IMG/VR virus record: IMGVR_UViG_3300037042_003533
Coordinates: 19,700 to 83,699 of that record
DNA: 64,000 nt
Source: a virus
Direction: 5' to 3' (one strand)
A program made the position numbers and the translations under genes. Positions 16,258-24,892 of the stretch are shown in pieces (position 1 is the stretch's first letter; the number at the start of each line of letters is the position of its first letter). The notes beneath the pieces were generated by a model that saw only the letters and a list, made by a program, of their open reading frames with translations, ran no database searches and was not told the origin of the DNA.

Positions 16258-16707
16258 ATGAGTGATAATGAACTAACAATGGATGAAAAATATTTTGACT
16301 TGCAGAATAGGCTGATTGAAACCAAATTATCCGCGATTGCAAGCGCGGTGGAGAATTTTGGCAAGGATATTAAGAAAGTTTTGGATGACCACGAGTTACG
16401 ACTGAGAGAACAGGCTAAATCATCTACTATCAATGCTCAGGAGATTATTGCCCTGAGTGCTGTTAATGCCCAAAAGCTTGTAGTCATGGAGAATGGGCAG
16501 AAAGAACTTAAATGTTCTATTATTGCTCTGGAAGCAGAAGCAATGAAACGGTTGGATGCTCTTGCTAAAGAGCGTGAGGAAAACTCCCGCAAAGAACTTA
16601 CTCTCTGGCAAACAATAGCAATTGAAGCAATCAAGTTCACCTTCTTGGGAGCTGGTGGTGGTGGTGTCATCATAGCAATAGTTAAACTATTTGGGATCAC
16701 ACTCTAA
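16258..16707 (+). CDS. XhlA-like coiled-coil protein with C-terminal membrane helix
   Basis: 149 residues. A long charged helical coiled coil (residues 8-120) leads to one C-terminal hydrophobic helix with a Gly run (FTFLGAGGGGVIIAIV). This order is that of XhlA/haemolysin-type phage lysis accessory proteins, which anchor to the membrane and cooperate with a holin. Directly followed by the connector gene with no gap. Confidence 0.65.
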   Translation: MSDNELTMDEKYFDLQNRLIETKLSAIASAVENFGKDIKKVLDDHELRLREQAKSSTINAQEIIALSAVNAQKLVVMENGQKELKCSIIALEAEAMKRLDALAKEREENSRKELTLWQTIAIEAIKFTFLGAGGGGVIIAIVKLFGITL

Positions 16708-17955
16708 ATGGCCTACGCAAGTGTTCGTACTCTTATCCCCCTCGATAATTGGGCTAGGGTTATTCAACTAGACCCAATTCATTTCAATTCTATCCTGACT
16801 GACCTCAGACCAGAGACCAGCGCCTGTGATAGTGTTTATGCACAGCACGACTGGCAGGACACGGGCAGAGTCTCGCGAGAGGCTGTGGCGATGGCACTGA
16901 AGCAGGCAGAGGATACAGTAACTATCTATCTGGGGTATTTTCCTGTTCCTACTTGGGTTGAAGAGGAAGAGCACGAGCTGACCCGGCCCTTTAAGCCGGA
17001 ACTTTCTTATGCTGTTAATTTGGACATAAGAGGTAAAAAACAGTCTATTGCTACGAGAAGGGGCTACTTCATCGAGGGAGGCAGAAAAGCCAAAGTCCTC
17101 ATTGAAGCAGGAAGTGTAGTAACCTACTCGGATTCAAACGGGGACGGGTATAATGATCTGGCTACAGTCACTGTAGTCACACCTATCACAGAACCATCTG
17201 AAATTTGTGTCTTCTACCCAGGGAAATCTGGCGCTGATATATGGGAGATAAGACCAACAACGGTAACATTCGCAGCAGGTGTGGCTACAATAACTTTCCA
17301 GAAGTACCAGGTTCCCCTTGAAGTGCTAATTGAGAAACTAGCAAACTCCCCCGGTGATCCCAACTTCAGAGCAATTGATGGAGATGTGGATACTAACTTT
17401 ATCCGAACCGCTGACGTGTACAGGGTGTACAACGACCCATCACAGCAACTGAACTTCCTATCAGAAGATAGTTGTGTGTCCTGTGGGGGAACAGGTTGTA
17501 TAGCATGTAATGAGTATTCTGAATCGGGTTGCATGTATCCTAGAAACAGCCGTCTAGGAGTTGTGGCTGTATCTCGGTCAACTTGGGATGCTGTCACAGA
17601 AACATTTGTGTCCACCAGTTTTACTAACTGCTTGCTGCCGGATAAAGTAAAAATCTGGTATCGTTCCGGTTATCAGAATAGAGACATGGATGTGCCTTTA
17701 ATAAACATGGACCCGACGTGGGAACGTTTGATTGTATATTACAGCTTAACTCTGATTGATACAGAAATCTGTGGCTGTGATAACACCAAGCGTATCATCT
17801 CCTCTATGCGGCAAGACTTAGCTAGACCAACTACCCAAGGGGCTTTTGCAATGACTTCCAGAGACCTGGACTGCCCTCTTGGTACAAGCCGCGCGGGGCT
17901 CATGCTGTGGAAGAAAATAATCTCGCCGGGCACCCGGCTGGTACAAGCCAGGTGA
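16708..17955 (+). CDS. Head-tail connector/adaptor-like virion protein
   Basis: 415 residues, starting on the base after the previous stop. The N-terminal stretch SREAVAMALKQAEDTVTIYLGYFPVPTW resembles the helical core of head-tail adaptor proteins. A central beta-rich region and a Cys-rich insert (CVSCGGTGCIACNEYSESGC, a DnaJ-like C-x2-C-x-G repeat that could bind zinc) follow. Position between head and tail-tube genes supports the call. Confidence 0.6.
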   Translation: MAYASVRTLIPLDNWARVIQLDPIHFNSILTDLRPETSACDSVYAQHDWQDTGRVSREAVAMALKQAEDTVTIYLGYFPVPTWVEEEEHELTRPFKPELSYAVNLDIRGKKQSIATRRGYFIEGGRKAKVLIEAGSVVTYSDSNGDGYNDLATVTVVTPITEPSEICVFYPGKSGADIWEIRPTTVTFAAGVATITFQKYQVPLEVLIEKLANSPGDPNFRAIDGDVDTNFIRTADVYRVYNDPSQQLNFLSEDSCVSCGGTGCIACNEYSESGCMYPRNSRLGVVAVSRSTWDAVTETFVSTSFTNCLLPDKVKIWYRSGYQNRDMDVPLINMDPTWERLIVYYSLTLIDTEICGCDNTKRIISSMRQDLARPTTQGAFAMTSRDLDCPLGTSRAGLMLWKKIISPGTRLVQAR

Positions 17956-17972
17956 TTTTAAGGAGAGTTTGA

Positions 17973-18281
17973 ATGCGTGTAAACTATAGTGAAGAAAATG
18001 GAGATATTCAGATCAGGGAAGTTCCCGACAAAGCCGATCCTAAAAGCTATAAATATGGGGTAGTGATCGGCCCACCTGATCTGAGTGATCTTAGTCTTTC
18101 CAGCAAACTTATAAAACAATTATCCAGAGAACTAGCTTTAGCTGGTTTTGGTAATTATAAAGATACGATGAGCAGGAGAGGGGAGCTTCTTGATGTTGTT
18201 AGGAAGGTAACGGGGAATAAAGACAAAACCCTTCTTAAACAAATTTTGTATATCTATCAAAAGAATTACTTTGAGGACTAG
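17973..18281 (+). CDS. Hypothetical tail-region protein
   Basis: 102 residues, strong AAGGAGAG site. Mixed alpha/beta; the last 50 residues are basic and helical. Placed between connector and tail-tube genes, where head-closure or tail-completion proteins usually lie, but no motif confirms this. Confidence 0.58.
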   Translation: MRVNYSEENGDIQIREVPDKADPKSYKYGVVIGPPDLSDLSLSSKLIKQLSRELALAGFGNYKDTMSRRGELLDVVRKVTGNKDKTLLKQILYIYQKNYFED

Positions 18282-18292
18282 GGAGTAAAATT

Positions 18293-19807
18293 ATGCCAAA
18301 CGAAGGTGTTATTATAACGGGCGGAAAAAGCCGCGTTTTCTCGATTGAAGGTCAGGCTGGCCCTGACAATGTGCCGTTTTACCACAGTTGGGCGGCTGCT
18401 GGCTCTGTAGAACAGCCCGTAGGGGATATTACCAGGGTTGAAGCCCCCTCTGTGACAGAGTATGGTGGGTTTGATGTTGTGGGTGAAGTGCTGGGAGCAG
18501 AAGAGAATGCTACCATTACCCTGACCCTGCAAGATCGTATGTCGGTCTCGGAAGTGTTGGGTTATGCTCGCCGTCGTTGTCCTTTTGACCTGCAAATCCA
18601 TCAGGGTTCTTGTCAAGACCCTCGTGACTTTGATGCAGGCTGGGATAAGATTCGTGTGTTCGAGCGTGCCCGCGCAACTGGGTATAGCACGGATGATCTC
18701 GGTTCGCTGGAATCAGGGGACGTGGGCAAGGTAACTGAGAGTCTGGATGTTTCTGCTCTTCGGTACTACGAAATCCTGCCAATGACTTATGCTGAGAAAG
18801 CCACAACCGAAGTAACCAATGAAATCATTGCCATCTCGGTCTGTGACAAGCCGTCCTGCGGTGATTGCAACAACGCTTCTAATGGTTGTAGCAAGGTTTT
18901 TGCTATCTCCGCTCCTGCTGGGAGTTCTCCTGGGCTTGGCTCGGAAGTTATCTTTACGGATGATGGCTTTGCTACTGCTGGAGATTCTCCTATCACTACG
19001 CTGGCTGCTGGGCAAGACCCTGACGACGCCACCTGTGTTGGGCCTAACCTGGTAGTTGTGTCTAATTCTGCTACTGGCTTCGGTATTCACTGGGCTCCTA
19101 GCGCGGACATCCTGGATGGAACAGAAGTTTGGACAAAGGTAACTACTGGACTGGTTGCAGCCCACTATCCTACCTGCATTACTTCTGCTTCTCCAAGAGA
19201 TACCTGGATGGGTGGTGACGGTGGCTATATTTACTTTGCCACTGACCCAACCAACGGGGTTACGGTGCAGGAAGCTGGTGCTTTGTCGGTTCAGAACATC
19301 AATGACATCTATGCCTTCTCAACCAAGCTCGTGGTAGCGGTGGGGGCTTTGAACACTATCCTGTACACCACCAATGGTTCGGATTGGTCTCTAATCGCAG
19401 GCCCTGCTGCTCTTGCGGCAGTTAACCTTAATTGTGTAACTATCCGGGGTGAAACTGAGTGGTGGATTGGTGCTGCTAACGGCAGTGTCTACTATACCAC
19501 AGACTCAGGTGCTCACTGGAGTTTGAAAGCCTTCCCTGGCTCTGGCGCTGGTTCTATCGAAGCTATCGCGTTTGCTAGTGACACGGTTGGTTATATTTCT
19601 CACAAGACAGCCGCTCCCAAGGGAGTTATCCTACGCACGATTTCTGGTGGAAACACCTGGTACATCGTTCCCGAAGGAACTTCTACGGTACCGGCTGCTG
19701 ACGCCTTTAATAGTATTGCAGTTTGCATCGACGAAGCCAATATCCTGTACGCAGGTGGGCTGGCCGACAACGCTGCTGATGGCATTATTATCAAGGGCTC
19801 TTACTAA
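18293..19807 (+). CDS. Major tail (tube) protein with C-terminal Asp-box beta-propeller
   Basis: 504 residues. Residues 1-185 resemble a tail-tube domain (beta-rich, one copy, in the tail-tube position before the chaperones). After a Cys-rich linker (CDKPSCGDCNNASNGC) the C-terminal 300 residues carry repeated YTTNGSDW, YYTTDSGAHW and RTISGGNTW motifs, i.e. Asp-box/BNR-type propeller blades, which would project from every tube ring. Such an extension may bind glycans on the host surface. Confidence 0.72.
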   Translation: MPNEGVIITGGKSRVFSIEGQAGPDNVPFYHSWAAAGSVEQPVGDITRVEAPSVTEYGGFDVVGEVLGAEENATITLTLQDRMSVSEVLGYARRRCPFDLQIHQGSCQDPRDFDAGWDKIRVFERARATGYSTDDLGSLESGDVGKVTESLDVSALRYYEILPMTYAEKATTEVTNEIIAISVCDKPSCGDCNNASNGCSKVFAISAPAGSSPGLGSEVIFTDDGFATAGDSPITTLAAGQDPDDATCVGPNLVVVSNSATGFGIHWAPSADILDGTEVWTKVTTGLVAAHYPTCITSASPRDTWMGGDGGYIYFATDPTNGVTVQEAGALSVQNINDIYAFSTKLVVAVGALNTILYTTNGSDWSLIAGPAALAAVNLNCVTIRGETEWWIGAANGSVYYTTDSGAHWSLKAFPGSGAGSIEAIAFASDTVGYISHKTAAPKGVILRTISGGNTWYIVPEGTSTVPAADAFNSIAVCIDEANILYAGGLADNAADGIIIKGSY

Positions 19808-19831
19808 ATAGAATAGGCTCAGGCCCTATCT

Positions 19832-19897
19832 ATCCTCTGGTGAGAGGATGTAACAATCTGAGCATACGGGCTACCGAACAAGGGACTAAGGTAGCCC
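19832..19897 (+). terminator. Two hairpins after the tail-tube gene, possible attenuator
   Basis: ATCCTCT-GGTG-AGAGGAT (19832-19849) and GGGCTACC at 19868-19875 pairing with 19890-19897 over a 14-nt loop. The second is followed only by ACCTTTAGTTT, so termination would be partial. It probably lowers transcription into the chaperone and tape-measure genes relative to the abundant tube protein. Confidence 0.6.
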
Positions 19898-19921
19898 ACC
19901 TTTAGTTTATGGGAGAGAGAA

Positions 19922-20482
19922 ATGTCAGATAATTATAATGAAACACTTGGTATTGCCCTAGATAGTGTAAAAGAGACAGAAACTGTTCAGGATGATGGGT
20001 ATATTCATCTTAGTTCTGGGGTTGTGCTGGCCCCCCGCAAAATTAACCCCCTTGTTTTCCAGCAAGTAGCTTCCCAGTTCAAAGACCCTGTTGTACCTTA
20101 CGTATGGGATGAGAAAAAACAACGTAAAGAATACAACCCAATGAATCCAGAATATCTTGAGGAAAAGAAACGGGTTGAAGCTGAGCGTAGCATGGCAACC
20201 ATCGATGCGGTGATTGCTCTGGGGACAAAACTTAGTTCAGAGCACCCTATGCCCCCGGATATTAGTTCACTGGAAGATGATGATTGGATATATGATTTAG
20301 AAGCTGCTGGTCTTGTCTTCGATACAGACAACAAACGTATGCGCTATCGCACATGGGTTAAATTTATTGCTTGCCCGGAAGTTAAGGACATTGAAATTCT
20401 TACCAATAAGGTGCTTAAATACATCGGGGTGCTAGAGGAGAATGTCGGCGCTGCCGTGGACTCCTTTCAATATAAAACGTAA
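19922..20482 (+). CDS. Tail assembly chaperone (gpG-like)
   Basis: 186 residues, GGGAGAGAGAA-ATG. Lies between tail tube and tape measure, the invariant place for this chaperone. Helical and charged, beginning with a beta segment GYIHLSSGVVLAPRKINP. Its 3' end overlaps the next ORF by 41 nt in another frame, as in G/GT chaperone pairs that use a programmed frameshift. Confidence 0.72.
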   Translation: MSDNYNETLGIALDSVKETETVQDDGYIHLSSGVVLAPRKINPLVFQQVASQFKDPVVPYVWDEKKQRKEYNPMNPEYLEEKKRVEAERSMATIDAVIALGTKLSSEHPMPPDISSLEDDDWIYDLEAAGLVFDTDNKRMRYRTWVKFIACPEVKDIEILTNKVLKYIGVLEENVGAAVDSFQYKT

Positions 20483-20753
20483 TGGGGTTCTGCTTACCCA
20501 AGCGGAAATAAAGACAACGATTGATACCGGGATTACTATGTCTGGTTTTCCTGGCATAGTTAATCCCTTCTATGAGATAGCTGCTTGCAACGCAGCTAAT
20601 TATAAATACTATCACGACTGGCAAGACCTGTCTTCAGAACAAAAGGAAGTTTTAGTTGGGCACTACTTTGCTGGTACACTGTTAGAGAATCATAAATCAG
20701 ACGCTCAAAATCGTGCATCGGAAAAGGCTAGTAAGGGACGAGGCAAGAAGTAG
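20442..20753 (+). CDS. Tail assembly chaperone second ORF (gpT-like, probable frameshift product)
   Basis: 103 residues if started at ATG 20442, but the GAGGAG site ends one base before the ATG, too close for good initiation. Relative to the upstream ORF it is in the +1 (or -2) frame, so a frameshift within 20442-20482 is a likely way to make a fusion. The C-terminus is helical and strongly basic (SDAQNRASEKASKGRGKK), as in gpT domains. The slip site cannot be fixed by eye. Confidence 0.62.
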   Translation: MSALPWTPFNIKRNGVLLTQAEIKTTIDTGITMSGFPGIVNPFYEIAACNAANYKYYHDWQDLSSEQKEVLVGHYFAGTLLENHKSDAQNRASEKASKGRGKK

Positions 20754-20756
20754 AGA

Positions 20757-23700
20757 ATGCCCGAACAGATTGGTGTTGAGGTTGTTGCAGTGGGAGTTGC
20801 GGCTTTTAGCCGCGCTTTGCGTACTGCCCAAGATGATCTTGAACGGTTTCAAGGGTCTATACTTACATCTGCCAATTCTGCTACCACGTTAGGAAACAAC
20901 CTTATTTCCATTGGTGGAAATATGGAGCGTCTTGGGAGGGCAATGACTATTGGAATCACAGCCCCCTTGGGTATTTTAGCAGGCACTCTCATTAGTGCTG
21001 GTATTGCCTTCGAAGACTCTTTCGCAGGTATCACCAAAACAGTTGATGGACTTGGTGTTGGTTTTGACGAGATTAGAAATGCAGCTCAAAGTCAACTTGG
21101 AATTGTTGTTACCAATATGGATGAGGCTAGAGATGCCGCCGCTAAAATGGGAATATCTTTTGGTGACCTAACCCCATTAGGGGAGGAGGTTAGAAAACAG
21201 TTCCGGGAGATGGCTCTTGAAATCCCTCTAACTGCCTCGGAGTTAAATAAGTTTGGAGAAACGGCTGGGCAATTTGGTGTGGCAGCTTCTGAGATCGAGG
21301 GAGTTACACGATCTATGGCCGCTCTTGAGGTAGCCACTAACTTAGCAGGTGACGCCGCCGGTTCTCAGATAATCCAACTTAGAAACATTACTAAATCTAG
21401 CATGGATATGTCAGAATTTGTTAATAGAGCTGGCTCTGCCTTGGTTTACTTGGGGAACAGTTCTGTTTCGACAGAAAGTCAGATATTAGATGCCACCATG
21501 AGAATTGCGGCTGCTGGTGACGCTGCAAACTTCACTGAACAGGAGATGTTTGCTTGGGGAACCACTATTTCTGACTTAGGGGTCAGAGCAGAAAAAGGTG
21601 GTACTGCTGTTAGTCGTATGATCAATGAAATGTTGATTGCAGTAGAAACTGGTAGTGATAATCTTGGCACCTTTGCTGGCGTGATGGGAATTAGTGTTGA
21701 AGACTTACAAAAGATGTTTGAAGAAGATGCTTCAAATGCTATCTTTACCTTTACACAAGCTTTAACTACTAATATTAAAGCCGGTAATGTTTCTAAGAAG
21801 ATGCTGACTGAGTTGGGTCTTGGTGGTGTGAGAGCTATTGATGTTGTTCAAAGGCTTTCTGGGGCCCAAGATATGTTTACTACTAACTTGGATAATGCTA
21901 ATAAATCTTGGGCCGAAGGAGTTGCTCTTCAAGAAGAGGCGGAGAAACGTTATAACACAGTTAAAAGTCAGATTCAATTAACCAAGAACGCTTTCAATGA
22001 TTTAGGGATTACTATCTTTGATTTAGTGAAGGGAGATATTAGCAACCTTCTCGAAAAAATACGAGAAGGCATAACTTGGTTTAAGAACTTAGATGCTGGT
22101 CTTATAAAAACAATCCTAAAGTTTGCCGGAATTGCAGCAGCAATCGGGCCAGTGCTAGTTGTACTGGGAGCACTTATATCGGCAGTCGGAACTGTATTTA
22201 CAGCTATAGGGGGTATTCCTACTGCGCTGAAGTTAATAAGCCGGACTCTACTTAGCACACTTGGCCCCGTGGGGCTTCTGATCTCTGGACTTATGCTGTT
22301 AATCCCCCTCCTTTCAGGTACTGGGTTCAAGCTTAATATAGATTTCTCAGAAATTATAGATAAATTTAATGGTCTCGTAGAAACAGTTAAAACAAGTTTA
22401 GGGGAAATTGTCTCAGCTTTCGCAAATCTTAAAATTGGGGATACGGGTCTGCTTGAGTCTTTACAAGGTTTACTAGACACCCTCATCAACAGTATTATAA
22501 ATAAAATTACTAGTGTAATGGAATTCTTCCAAGACATGGCTAAAGGATTCTCTGACACTTTTACACCCTTTATAGTTGACAAAGGCCCCCAAATAGAGCG
22601 TATTCTAATCAACGTGAAAACTATTGTAGACGAAGTTAGAACAGCTTTTGAAAAAGCAGGAGCTGCTATCGCTGCTGCTTTAGGGTTAAATACTAATGGA
22701 ACGGGAGTAGGGGAATTTCTTGGGGCCTTAGCTGGTCTAGCTTTCGAGGAGCTACTAAATGGTCTTGAGGCAGTTACTGGTTTTATTGCTAAGTTAGATG
22801 AGGGTATTACCAAAATCGCAGAGAACCAGGCAGTAAAGGATGTTATAAGTGGGATTGCTGATTCTTTTATTAGAATAAGGGACGCCGCTGCGGGAATATC
22901 TGTTTCTTGGATTAACGGAGTTGCTAGTGGATTCCAAAATATCACTAATTCTATAGCAAATTCAGAAACATTACAGAGTTTTGTGTCTTTAATAAAAACA
23001 TTGTTTGATATAATTTCTAAGTTTGCTTGGCAAGCAATAAACGATAACGTGAATAATCTAAAAGATGCTGTTAGAGGATTCATTGAGGGTATTACACCTT
23101 TTATTCAATCACAGGGCCCCAGGCTGCAACAAATCTGGGAAAATCTAGCAACAGTTTGGGAAAGATTAGGGCCCCTGTTTGAGGCGATAGAAAAACTAGC
23201 CCAAGCCTTTGAGAAACTAGGCGCGGCGGCTGGTATTAATGTTGATTGGGAAACTATCGGAAAATTCTTTGGGTTTTTGGCTGGTCTAGTTCTCGATGGA
23301 ATTATTCGTGGGATTGAGTGGTTCACAAAATCCTTAATTGATGCTGTCAGTATAATGACAATTTTAGTAAACGCGGGTACACGGTTTGTTTTATTTCTTC
23401 AAAATTCTTCTGGAACTATAAGCGGTGTAGCTGCAAATATAGGTAGTGCTATAAGCAGAGCTTTTAGTCCGATAGTAAATTTATTTGATGCTGCCCGAAA
23501 TAGTATAGACCGGATGAAAGAAACTTTTTATGGAGTCCAGAACACAATTAATAATGTTATGTGGTCATTTGATATGTTACAATGGAAGATTGGAAACGTT
23601 GTAAATACTGCCAAATGGTATCTCGACCAACTAGGATCAAAAGTACAAGAAGTTCTCAGAATGATCACAGGATCACCGGAACTAATCATTCAGCACCCCT

Positions 23701-23942
23701 TCGAGAAATTTGAAGGTTATTTGAAAGCAGTTGATTTTAGCAAGCTTATAGAAGGCTCCATGGCTCTAAACAGTATGAATCAAATATCAATGGTAGCCCC
23801 CTCTGCTTCTAGTAATCAACAAACTATTACCAACGACCGCCGTGTACAGGCCAATATTACCGGTGTTCCCATGGACACTGCTAGTGGTATAGTAGACATC
23901 TTGCAGCGTCAAACTAGGATGGCAGAGGTATTCCAGTCATGA
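20757..23942 (+). CDS. Tape measure protein
   Basis: 1061 residues, the longest frame in the window, directly after the chaperones. The N-terminal region contains the TP901-like core (SLISAGIAFEDSFAGITKT-type segment, then repeated AAKMG/ETAGQFGV helices). Hydrophobic segments near 445-510 (IAAAIGPVLVVLGALISAV and following) could insert in the host membrane during DNA entry. It sets tail length and is ejected with the DNA. About 1060 residues predicts a tail near 160 nm by the usual 0.15 nm per residue rule. Confidence 0.9.
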   Translation: MPEQIGVEVVAVGVAAFSRALRTAQDDLERFQGSILTSANSATTLGNNLISIGGNMERLGRAMTIGITAPLGILAGTLISAGIAFEDSFAGITKTVDGLGVGFDEIRNAAQSQLGIVVTNMDEARDAAAKMGISFGDLTPLGEEVRKQFREMALEIPLTASELNKFGETAGQFGVAASEIEGVTRSMAALEVATNLAGDAAGSQIIQLRNITKSSMDMSEFVNRAGSALVYLGNSSVSTESQILDATMRIAAAGDAANFTEQEMFAWGTTISDLGVRAEKGGTAVSRMINEMLIAVETGSDNLGTFAGVMGISVEDLQKMFEEDASNAIFTFTQALTTNIKAGNVSKKMLTELGLGGVRAIDVVQRLSGAQDMFTTNLDNANKSWAEGVALQEEAEKRYNTVKSQIQLTKNAFNDLGITIFDLVKGDISNLLEKIREGITWFKNLDAGLIKTILKFAGIAAAIGPVLVVLGALISAVGTVFTAIGGIPTALKLISRTLLSTLGPVGLLISGLMLLIPLLSGTGFKLNIDFSEIIDKFNGLVETVKTSLGEIVSAFANLKIGDTGLLESLQGLLDTLINSIINKITSVMEFFQDMAKGFSDTFTPFIVDKGPQIERILINVKTIVDEVRTAFEKAGAAIAAALGLNTNGTGVGEFLGALAGLAFEELLNGLEAVTGFIAKLDEGITKIAENQAVKDVISGIADSFIRIRDAAAGISVSWINGVASGFQNITNSIANSETLQSFVSLIKTLFDIISKFAWQAINDNVNNLKDAVRGFIEGITPFIQSQGPRLQQIWENLATVWERLGPLFEAIEKLAQAFEKLGAAAGINVDWETIGKFFGFLAGLVLDGIIRGIEWFTKSLIDAVSIMTILVNAGTRFVLFLQNSSGTISGVAANIGSAISRAFSPIVNLFDAARNSIDRMKETFYGVQNTINNVMWSFDMLQWKIGNVVNTAKWYLDQLGSKVQEVLRMITGSPELIIQHPFEKFEGYLKAVDFSKLIEGSMALNSMNQISMVAPSASSNQQTITNDRRVQANITGVPMDTASGIVDILQRQTRMAEVFQS

Positions 23943-24892
23943 CAGTAAGAAACTTCCGCCGTGCTGTTACTGAGTTAATCCAGTACATCACGCCAGACGG
24001 CATTGTAGTTAATCTACACGATCCTCCTGGTGGGAGGTCTATCTTGCTCTACGAGGGCGACGGCTTACCCTCGCTTTCCTATGATACTACTAGAGGCCCC
24101 TTCCAACACGGTTCAAGTGTTCTGGGGGCTAAAGAACCAGAACGGGAAATAAATCTAGCGGTTCGCTGGAATGCCTGTGACCGTGATGAATATTGGGATA
24201 TGCGTCATGAGTTTGGAAACTACATGCGCCCTAATCGTACAGATATGAACAACCCAGAGCCTGGGATTATCCGAAGAGTTCTCAGTAATGGCGAAATCTA
24301 TGATCTAGACGTTTATCTTGTAGAAGGGCCAAAATATGTTTTTCCAGCAGAGTGGGATCATTTCTCTTTCCAAGAAGCTTTATCTTTTATTGCTTACAAC
24401 CCTATTCTCTACAAGCCAGAGGATATAACTTGTACTTTAACTGACTTTGATCCCGGCGTTTTGCCAGATATTGTTTTTCCTTTCGAGTTTCCTTTTGAGT
24501 TTGCAGAAGAAGACCCGACGGTAGCCAAGTCCTGTGTTATTAACTATGATGGTAACTGGGAATCGTTCCCCATCATCACTGTGGAAGGCCCATGGACAAA
24601 TCTACTAATAACTCACACCAACACTGGGGATGTGATCGAGATAGTAGGCTACACATCGCCAGCAGCCGAGATAACAACATTTGACCTGACCTACAACGTG
24701 AAAACTATTCAAACGGGAGCTGGTATATCATTGATGGGCTATCTGGTCAACCCCAACGATCTGGGAACTTTCAGTATAGAGCCGGAACCAACTGTTGCGG
24801 GGGGTATCAATACCATCAGTATAACTGTAGAGGGTGGCACGGCTGCCACAGAAGCTATCATAACGTATAAAGAGAGGTTTATCACAATCTAA
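23939..24892 (+). CDS. Distal tail protein (Dit-like)
   Basis: 317 residues, ATG overlapping the tape-measure stop (ATGA). The N-terminal half shows SLSYDTTRGPFQHGSSVLGAKEP and later RHEFGNYM, the pattern of Dit/SPP1 gp19.1-like proteins that form the ring at the tail tip. The C-terminal half is beta-rich and may be an accessory carbohydrate-binding domain. Confidence 0.75.
   Translation: MTVRNFRRAVTELIQYITPDGIVVNLHDPPGGRSILLYEGDGLPSLSYDTTRGPFQHGSSVLGAKEPEREINLAVRWNACDRDEYWDMRHEFGNYMRPNRTDMNNPEPGIIRRVLSNGEIYDLDVYLVEGPKYVFPAEWDHFSFQEALSFIAYNPILYKPEDITCTLTDFDPGVLPDIVFPFEFPFEFAEEDPTVAKSCVINYDGNWESFPIITVEGPWTNLLITHTNTGDVIEIVGYTSPAAEITTFDLTYNVKTIQTGAGISLMGYLVNPNDLGTFSIEPEPTVAGGINTISITVEGGTAATEAIITYKERFITI

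Noticed and set aside
21974-23083. 369-codon frame on the minus strand opposite the tape measure gene
   Set aside because: No ribosome site and low-complexity Ser/Ile/Pro-rich translation; a shadow of the tape-measure codon bias.
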